Shown here in pieces: positions 5,700-9,765 of a stretch of 9,765 nt of DNA. The translations under genes and the position numbers were made by a program. Source of the DNA: Megamonas sp. UBA1799. Its GTDB lineage: Bacteria > Bacillota > Negativicutes > Selenomonadales > Selenomonadaceae. Under the pieces are notes generated by a model. The model was not told where the DNA came from, made no database searches, and saw nothing but the letters and a program-made list of their open reading frames with translations. The stretch spans positions 1 through 9,765 of the forward strand of contig DCFR01000068.1 in assembly GCA_002319815.1 (NCBI GenBank), written 5' to 3'. Position 1 is the stretch's first letter. Each line of letters opens with the position of its first letter.

Positions 5700-7747
5700 T
5701 CCTCTGCTTTATGCTCCTTTGCTGCAGAAATCAAATACTGCCAAACTTCGACCGCAACCATAGCCGCGGCACCCAGCAAACCGCCCATAACGATGCCGCC
5801 GATTCCACGGACAAATGACATGAATACCGGCGTGCGCATATGAGCAAAAGTCTCTACCATCGACCCCTGGCCAATCGTCGCAACCATCACCAGCGCAAAT
5901 AAAAGCATCGTCGGCCACTTGTGGTACCAGGCCAGAGCCGCCAGCATAAACACCGGATGCCCGATCAAAAGCTCCTTGGAGCGCGGCCGCGCATACATGG
6001 CCTGCTCCAGAAACGCCCGGAACCGCAGTTCCAGACTGGAAACCGGCATGCCCATCGTATGCCCGGAACGCGCCACAAACACAACACCGGCCACCAGCAC
6101 CGCAAACAATGCCAACAGCGTTTTCACCTTGACCGGCAGATCGAGAATTTTCTTCAATTGTTCCAGCACGCCGTGAGCATCATCCATTTTTCCATCAAAC
6201 ACATCAAACCGCTGTAAAAAGGCTACCGCTACCAAAAGGATTGGCAGCAAAAAGGTCAGCTTGATGCCGCGGAAAATATTCACTTCCAGCAGATACTCAA
6301 CATCGGCCAACGATCCCGAAACATACGCCGCGCCAACATAAGAAACAGCTCCAGCCACAAATAACGCCAGCAAAGCCGTCACAATAAAACGCGGGACCGA
6401 CCATTTTGGGCGCACCGCAATCATCCTGATACGGTCCAGCTGCCAGATAACCGCCAGCGCCGGAAACAAGTTTGCACTTGCCAATGCCGCCGCCAGACGA
6501 ATTTTAGCGCCATGACCCATGAGCACCGGCCCCATGGCAGCAGCCGCTAATACCAGCAACAAAGCATACTGATACTTCGGCTTCATCCCCGGCCAGATCA
6601 GCGACAAATACAGCACCGCCGCCGCCGCCACGCCGGCCATGATCAGCGCCCGCAAAATCCGGTTAGGCACAAAAGGCGCAAACGTCCCCGCCGGACCAAA
6701 TTGGAACCCCTTTTGCTGCAACAGATCCCGCGTTGCCGCAAAATATTTCATATTCGTCTCCAAAAGCGTCATATTCGTCGCTGGTTTTTCATAAATACGC
6801 AGCAAATCAATGCGGATATTGCGCTCTTCATCTGTATTGGCCCAACGCTCCACCGCCGCATCCAGCTTCAGCTTGACCTGCTCATCCTTGGGAATCGTAT
6901 ACAAACGCGCCGCCCGATAGTCCAGCGCCTTGGCCAGCTCCATCAGTCCGGCCTGCTTATAGAACTGCAGCTGCGTCGTATCTTCGATCATGCCCAAAGT
7001 AATATTGCGCTCCCTGAACTCACGAACGACCGGCGACAATGTTTTGGGAGCACCCAGTACTTCCGAGCCAGAAAAAACGATTTCGGATACCCGGATACCG
7101 TCCAGCCGCTGAAACACTGCCTGCACATCGTCATTCGTAACTTCCAGATAATTACTTGGCCGCGCAATGACATAAAAACCAGCTGCGTTCACCGCCTTCA
7201 TCTCATCGGTAGGCAGGCCTAAATTCATTTTCAAAAACGCTTCATAATTGGCCTTAACGGCAAGAACTTCCTCACCGTCCGCTGCAAACGGGCGTACCCG
7301 ATCGGCGCCCAAACGGCGAATAAGATCCGCCTTCACCTCACGGAAGGTCTGCGCATCATGTCCCGTCACATAGACTTCCGTAGCGACGATCTTCCCTTGC
7401 TGCACCAGTTCCCGCCACGCAGGACTCGTGAGCGCGCCGCTCTGATACCGTTCCAGAATCGCACTGCCCGGCGTCGCGCTGGCTTTTCCATTGGCATTAA
7501 GTTTCTTAAACGTCGTCTCGTAAACCGCCAGCGACGTAATACCGGCTTCCTTCGCCTGACGCAAAACTTCTGCCGGCGGCTGCCCCTCGCGTTCCGCCAG
7601 CTCGACAAGTCCCTCATAATCGATCGCCAGATCCACAGTCATATTCTGTCTTTCTTCCGTATTACGCTGCACATTGATGACCAGCGCCGCCAGCAAGCCG
7701 ACAAAAATCACCAGCACCAGCCAGCGGTTATATCTAAAAACTTTCAT
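5696..7747 (-). CDS. DUF5693 family polytopic membrane protein, function unknown
   Basis: A 683-residue protein I recognise as DUF5693, a family commonly found beside csaB; no activity is assigned. The N-terminal helix (about 9-25) anchors a domain outside the cytoplasm (about 30-360) made of alternating strand and helix segments (EAGITSLAVYE, GFYVIARPSNY, ERNITLGMIEDT). This suggests a barrel-like alpha/beta fold. The C-terminal half is a membrane domain with about eight helices near 364-385, 393-411, 417-436, 454-478, 494-512, 542-560, 598-628 and 645-673. A loop motif, ARPRSKELLIGHP (586-598), stands before the last helices and is a good candidate functional site. ATG at 7747 follows GGTGGG at good spacing. 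The gene starts 40 bp after the DUF2993 gene and overlaps csaB by 4 bp, so it probably works with CsaB in making or moving an envelope polymer; that is inference. Confidence 0.85.
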   Translation of the reverse strand: MKVFRYNRWLVLVIFVGLLAALVINVQRNTEERQNMTVDLAIDYEGLVELAEREGQPPAEVLRQAKEAGITSLAVYETTFKKLNANGKASATPGSAILERYQSGALTSPAWRELVQQGKIVATEVYVTGHDAQTFREVKADLIRRLGADRVRPFAADGEEVLAVKANYEAFLKMNLGLPTDEMKAVNAAGFYVIARPSNYLEVTNDDVQAVFQRLDGIRVSEIVFSGSEVLGAPKTLSPVVREFRERNITLGMIEDTTQLQFYKQAGLMELAKALDYRAARLYTIPKDEQVKLKLDAAVERWANTDEERNIRIDLLRIYEKPATNMTLLETNMKYFAATRDLLQQKGFQFGPAGTFAPFVPNRILRALIMAGVAAAAVLYLSLIWPGMKPKYQYALLLVLAAAAMGPVLMGHGAKIRLAAALASANLFPALAVIWQLDRIRMIAVRPKWSVPRFIVTALLALFVAGAVSYVGAAYVSGSLADVEYLLEVNIFRGIKLTFLLPILLVAVAFLQRFDVFDGKMDDAHGVLEQLKKILDLPVKVKTLLALFAVLVAGVVFVARSGHTMGMPVSSLELRFRAFLEQAMYARPRSKELLIGHPVFMLAALAWYHKWPTMLLFALVMVATIGQGSMVETFAHMRTPVFMSFVRGIGGIVMGGLLGAAAMVAVEVWQYLISAAKEHKAEE

Positions 7748-7787
7748 TTTGTTTTTCCCACCTTACTCGCATCCAACACCCGCAGCT

Positions 7788-8474
7788 TCATTTATGACGG
7801 CTGGCCGTAATCAGCACTTGCCCGTCCTGCTGCACAACATCATCCAGTTCCACCGGCAATGCCAGTTTGGTAAGATTCACCAACAGAATATCGCCAAAGA
7901 AATTTCCCAGCACGGCCTTGCCCAGCAACGAATTTTTCAGGTCCAGCTTTGTCATCCGAAAATAAATGTTGCCATCTTCCTCAAGAACTCTGCCCTCCAT
8001 ATGAATATCCGCCATACGCCCGGCAATCTTAACCTTGCCGTTCACCGTAATCAGCTGCGGCGTAATCGTCACTTCAGCATCCTGCAGTTTGTCAACTTTT
8101 CGCTGCAGCAGCTCCAGCAGATCATCCGCCGTGACTACGGCGGAGAGATCCAGCTGATCGGCAGCCTTCACCGCCAGCTGCCCATGCACAAGCGCATCGG
8201 CGGGCAAATTCACATTCTGGCCCGACAGCCGCAAAGAATCGACGCGCACCTGCCCCAGCATGGCCTGCTCCGCCGTTATATCCAGCCGATCCAGCTGCCC
8301 CAGCAAAAGCAAAATAGCCGGCGTTGTCTGCAAATGCACCTGCACCGACTTTGCCTGTGAAGCTGACGCCAGTCGGGACTCCATCGTCCGGACCGCAATC
8401 GGCGGCAGCGCCACCTGGCTAAACACGATTAATATTATGAGGATTAACGAAAAAATAGTCAAGTCCCTGCGCAA
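7788..8474 (-). CDS. DUF2993 / LmeA-like phospholipid-binding protein
   Basis: A protein of about 228 residues that resembles the DUF2993 family (PF11209). The mycobacterial relative LmeA binds phospholipids in the periplasm and supports lipoglycan elongation. Residues 4-24 form a hydrophobic anchor or uncleaved signal. The rest is a beta-rich domain with repeated amphipathic strands (DSLRLSGQNVN, AEVTITPQLITVNGKVKI, GNIYFRMTKLDL) and no enzyme motif. There is no ATG near the start. I prefer TTG at 8474, preceded by GGGTGA at 4-5 nt. A TTG at 8498 adds 8 residues but sits in the arm of an inverted repeat without a ribosome binding site. It lies between prfB and the DUF5693 gene. The family call is by overall pattern, so its role in lipid or polymer handling at the membrane is inferred. 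Confidence 0.75.
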   Translation of the reverse strand: MRRDLTIFSLILIILIVFSQVALPPIAVRTMESRLASASQAKSVQVHLQTTPAILLLLGQLDRLDITAEQAMLGQVRVDSLRLSGQNVNLPADALVHGQLAVKAADQLDLSAVVTADDLLELLQRKVDKLQDAEVTITPQLITVNGKVKIAGRMADIHMEGRVLEEDGNIYFRMTKLDLKNSLLGKAVLGNFFGDILLVNLTKLALPVELDDVVQQDGQVLITASRHK

Positions 8475-8497
8475 AATATCACCCGGCCTATCAAGCA

Positions 8498-8535
8498 AGA
8501 ACAGGGGACCGGTTCGTCTCCTGTCCCCCTGTTCT
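8498..8535. repeat. REP-like extragenic palindrome between prfB and the LmeA-like gene
   Basis: AGAACAGGGG-AC on the left pairs with GT-C-CCCCTGTTCT on the right (8498-8509 with 8523-8535, one bulged C), leaving a 13-nt loop. The core, GGGGACCGGTTCGTCTCCTGTCCCC-like, is the style of extragenic palindrome found in many copies in Clostridia and Negativicutes genomes. It begins 5 bp after the prfB stop codon. No strong T-run follows in either direction, so it is a poor terminator. It may protect the upstream mRNA or slow readthrough. Confidence 0.6.
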
Positions 8536-8540
8536 CTCTG

Positions 8541-9648
8541 TTATATTTCGTGGTTCGCCTTCGCGGCCAAAAAAGCCTCGATGAACGGATCCAGCTCGCC
8601 GTCCATAACCGCCTGCACATTGCCAGTCTCCGCATTTGTACGATGGTCCTTGACCAGCGTATACGGCTGGAATACATAAGAACGGATCTGGCTTCCCCAC
8701 TCAATTTTCTTCTGCACGCCCTCGAGCTTCAGTTTCTCTTCTTCCTTCTTTTCCAGTTCCAGCTCAAACAGCTTTGCCCGCAGCATCTTGAGACACTGGG
8801 CGCGGTTCTGGATCTGGGAGCGCTCGTTTTGGCACTGCACAACGACGCCCGTCGGTATATGCGTCATACGCACCGCCGAAGATGTCTTATTGATATGCTG
8901 TCCGCCGGCGCCACTCGAACGATACGTATCAACGCGGACATCATCCATATCAATAGTAACTTCTTGCGCATCATCAATTTCCGGCATAATATCACAGGCT
9001 GAAAACGATGTATGACGACGCGCATTGGCATCAAACGGCGAAATACGCACCAGCCGGTGAATGCCTTTTTCCGATTTCAAATAGCCATATGCATTATGCC
9101 CGCGGATAAAAAGCGTCGCCGACTTCACGCCGGCCTCATCGCCCGGCAGCAAGTCCATGGTCTCCACGCCAAAGCCATGGCGCTCGGCCCAGCGGCCATA
9201 CATGCGGAGCAGCATCTGCGTCCAATCCTGGGCTTCCGTACCGCCCGCCCCGGCATGCAGCGTGAGAATGGCATTGTTGACATCATATTCACCCGAAAGC
9301 AGAACTTCCAGCTCCAACGCCCGGACGCCAGCCTGCACGTCCTTGATGGTGTCCTTGACCTCGTCCTCCATCCCTGCTTCCGGCTCTTCCATGGCCAGCT
9401 CCCAAAGCGCTTCCAGATCATCAGCCTTGGCTACCAAAGATTTATATTTATCAACATTAATTTTAATATCATTGAGTTCCTGATTCATCTGCTGCGCTTT
9501 GGCTGCATCATCCCAAAAATCAGGCGCTCCCATTTTATATTCCAGCTCGGCTATTTTTTCTTCTTTGCGAGCGACGTCAAAGGGAAGTCCCCATTTCGTC
9601 CAGCTTCTTCTTTAAAGCGGTTATTGGCATCTTCAAATCTTCCAGCAT
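8541..9648 (-). CDS. prfB: Peptide chain release factor 2, with programmed +1 frameshift
   Basis: RF2 ends translation at UGA and UAA. The product is 368 residues if 23 codons from ATG 9648 are joined by a +1 shift at CTT-TGA-C to the frame that starts GAC at 9578-9576. The join reads MGTSL-DVARKEEKI, as expected for RF2. Stop-recognition SPF is at 203-205 and peptidyl-hydrolysis GGQ at 248-250, within two positions of E. coli RF2 (205-207 and 250-252). The residue equivalent to E. coli position 246 is Ser, not the Thr of K-12. LHAGAGGTEAQDW (130-142) is another family hallmark. The frameshift lets RF2 limit its own synthesis: when RF2 is scarce, UGA termination is slow and the ribosome shifts. 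Reading from the internal ATG at 9533 alone would lose the conserved N-terminus. It lies downstream of the secA end, a common Firmicutes pairing. Confidence 0.97.
9576..9593 (-). promoter_or_regulatory. prfB programmed +1 frameshift site
   Basis: On the minus strand the site reads GGGGACTTCC-CTT-TGA-C. The slippery CTT is at 9582-9580, the in-frame stop TGA at 9579-9577, and the following C at 9576 gives the poor termination context UGAC. The upstream GGGG (9592-9589) is the likely Shine-Dalgarno-like stimulator. It sits 6 nt from the CTT, whereas in E. coli AGGGGG is 3 nt away. Confidence 0.92.
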
Positions 9649-9699
9649 AAACTTCTCACATCCTAAAATATATTTTAATACAGTCCCAAAGATTCAGCA

Positions 9700-9715
9700 C
9701 GGCGGCCAGCCGCCG
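9700..9715. other. GC-rich hairpin in the secA-prfB spacer
   Basis: CGGCGGC and GCCGCCG flank a 2-nt gap (a 6-bp stem with a 4-nt loop is more realistic). It begins 8 bp after the secA-type stop codon. On the minus strand it is followed by TGCTGAATCTTTGG, not a clean T-run, so it is at best a weak terminator. The AT-rich stretch 9664-9680 after it could hold the prfB promoter, but no convincing -35/-10 pair is visible. Confidence 0.45.
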
Positions 9716-9723
9716 CAGCCGTT

Positions 9724-9765
9724 TTATTTATTCTTGCCGCAGCAGTTCTTGTACTTCTTGCCGCT
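9724..9765 (-). CDS. secA: C-terminal end of SecA (partial)
   Basis: The last 13 codons before TAA read SGKKYKNCCGKNK, the second half of the CxCxSGKKYKxCCG zinc-binding tail of SecA, the ATPase that drives protein export through SecYEG and uses this tail to bind SecB or phospholipid. The rest lies beyond the right edge. Other SEC-C motif proteins carry the same tail, but secA directly upstream of prfB is a widespread arrangement, which favours SecA. Confidence 0.85.
   Translation of the reverse strand, partial: SGKKYKNCCGKNK

Noticed and set aside
5980..5995. A 12-bp perfect palindrome GCGCGGCCGCGC
   Set aside because: It lies inside the DUF5693 coding sequence over the conserved ARPR codons, and is explained by GC-rich codon choice.
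8541..9533. prfB as a simple gene starting at the internal ATG 9533
   Set aside because: The upstream frame from ATG 9648 supplies the expected RF2 N-terminus, and the CTT-TGA-C junction is the known frameshift site, so the break is programmed and not a start or a mutation.
9649..9723. Promoter for prfB in the AT-rich stretch before its start
   Set aside because: Several TATA-like strings exist, but none pairs with a -35 hexamer at 16-18 nt, so no site can be defended.

Overview
The window reads as a conserved housekeeping and cell-envelope block. All recognisable genes lie on the minus strand, so transcription runs from the right edge towards the left. The gene set and order (secA end, prfB, DUF2993/LmeA-like, DUF5693, csaB, ftsE, ftsX, EnvC/PcsB-type M23 protein, S41 protease) point to a Firmicutes-lineage bacterium, most likely a Negativicute (Selenomonas, Megasphaera or Veillonella type). 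That placement is inference from gene order and protein style; no rRNA or species marker is present.

Right part (about 8460-9765): the last 13 codons of a SecA-type protein, a spacer with a GC-rich hairpin, then prfB (release factor 2). prfB carries an in-frame UGA near codon 24 at a CTT-TGA-C site, which is the classic autoregulatory +1 programmed frameshift. An inverted repeat of the widespread 'GGGGAC..GTCCCC' extragenic palindrome type separates prfB from the next gene.

Middle part (about 4570-8474): a DUF2993/LmeA-like lipid-binding protein, a large DUF5693 polytopic membrane protein and the pyruvyl transferase CsaB. DUF5693 and CsaB overlap by ATGA. Together they look like an envelope-polymer module. 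A terminator-like hairpin follows csaB.

Left-middle part (about 585-4484): ftsE and ftsX overlap, then the secreted coiled-coil M23 peptidase, then the membrane-anchored PDZ/S41 carboxy-terminal processing protease. The ABC-type FtsEX complex is known to gate EnvC/CwlO/PcsB-type hydrolase activity across the membrane. The S41 protease may trim or regulate envelope proteins. A strong hairpin at 540-570 ends the unit.

Left edge (1-539): no gene. It holds two near-identical, highly structured repeats of about 180 bp, 313 bp apart, and a spacer that shares short motifs with them.

I see no defence system, mobile gene, CRISPR array, tRNA or rRNA. The least understood parts are DUF5693, the structured repeats and the unusually spaced frameshift stimulator in prfB.
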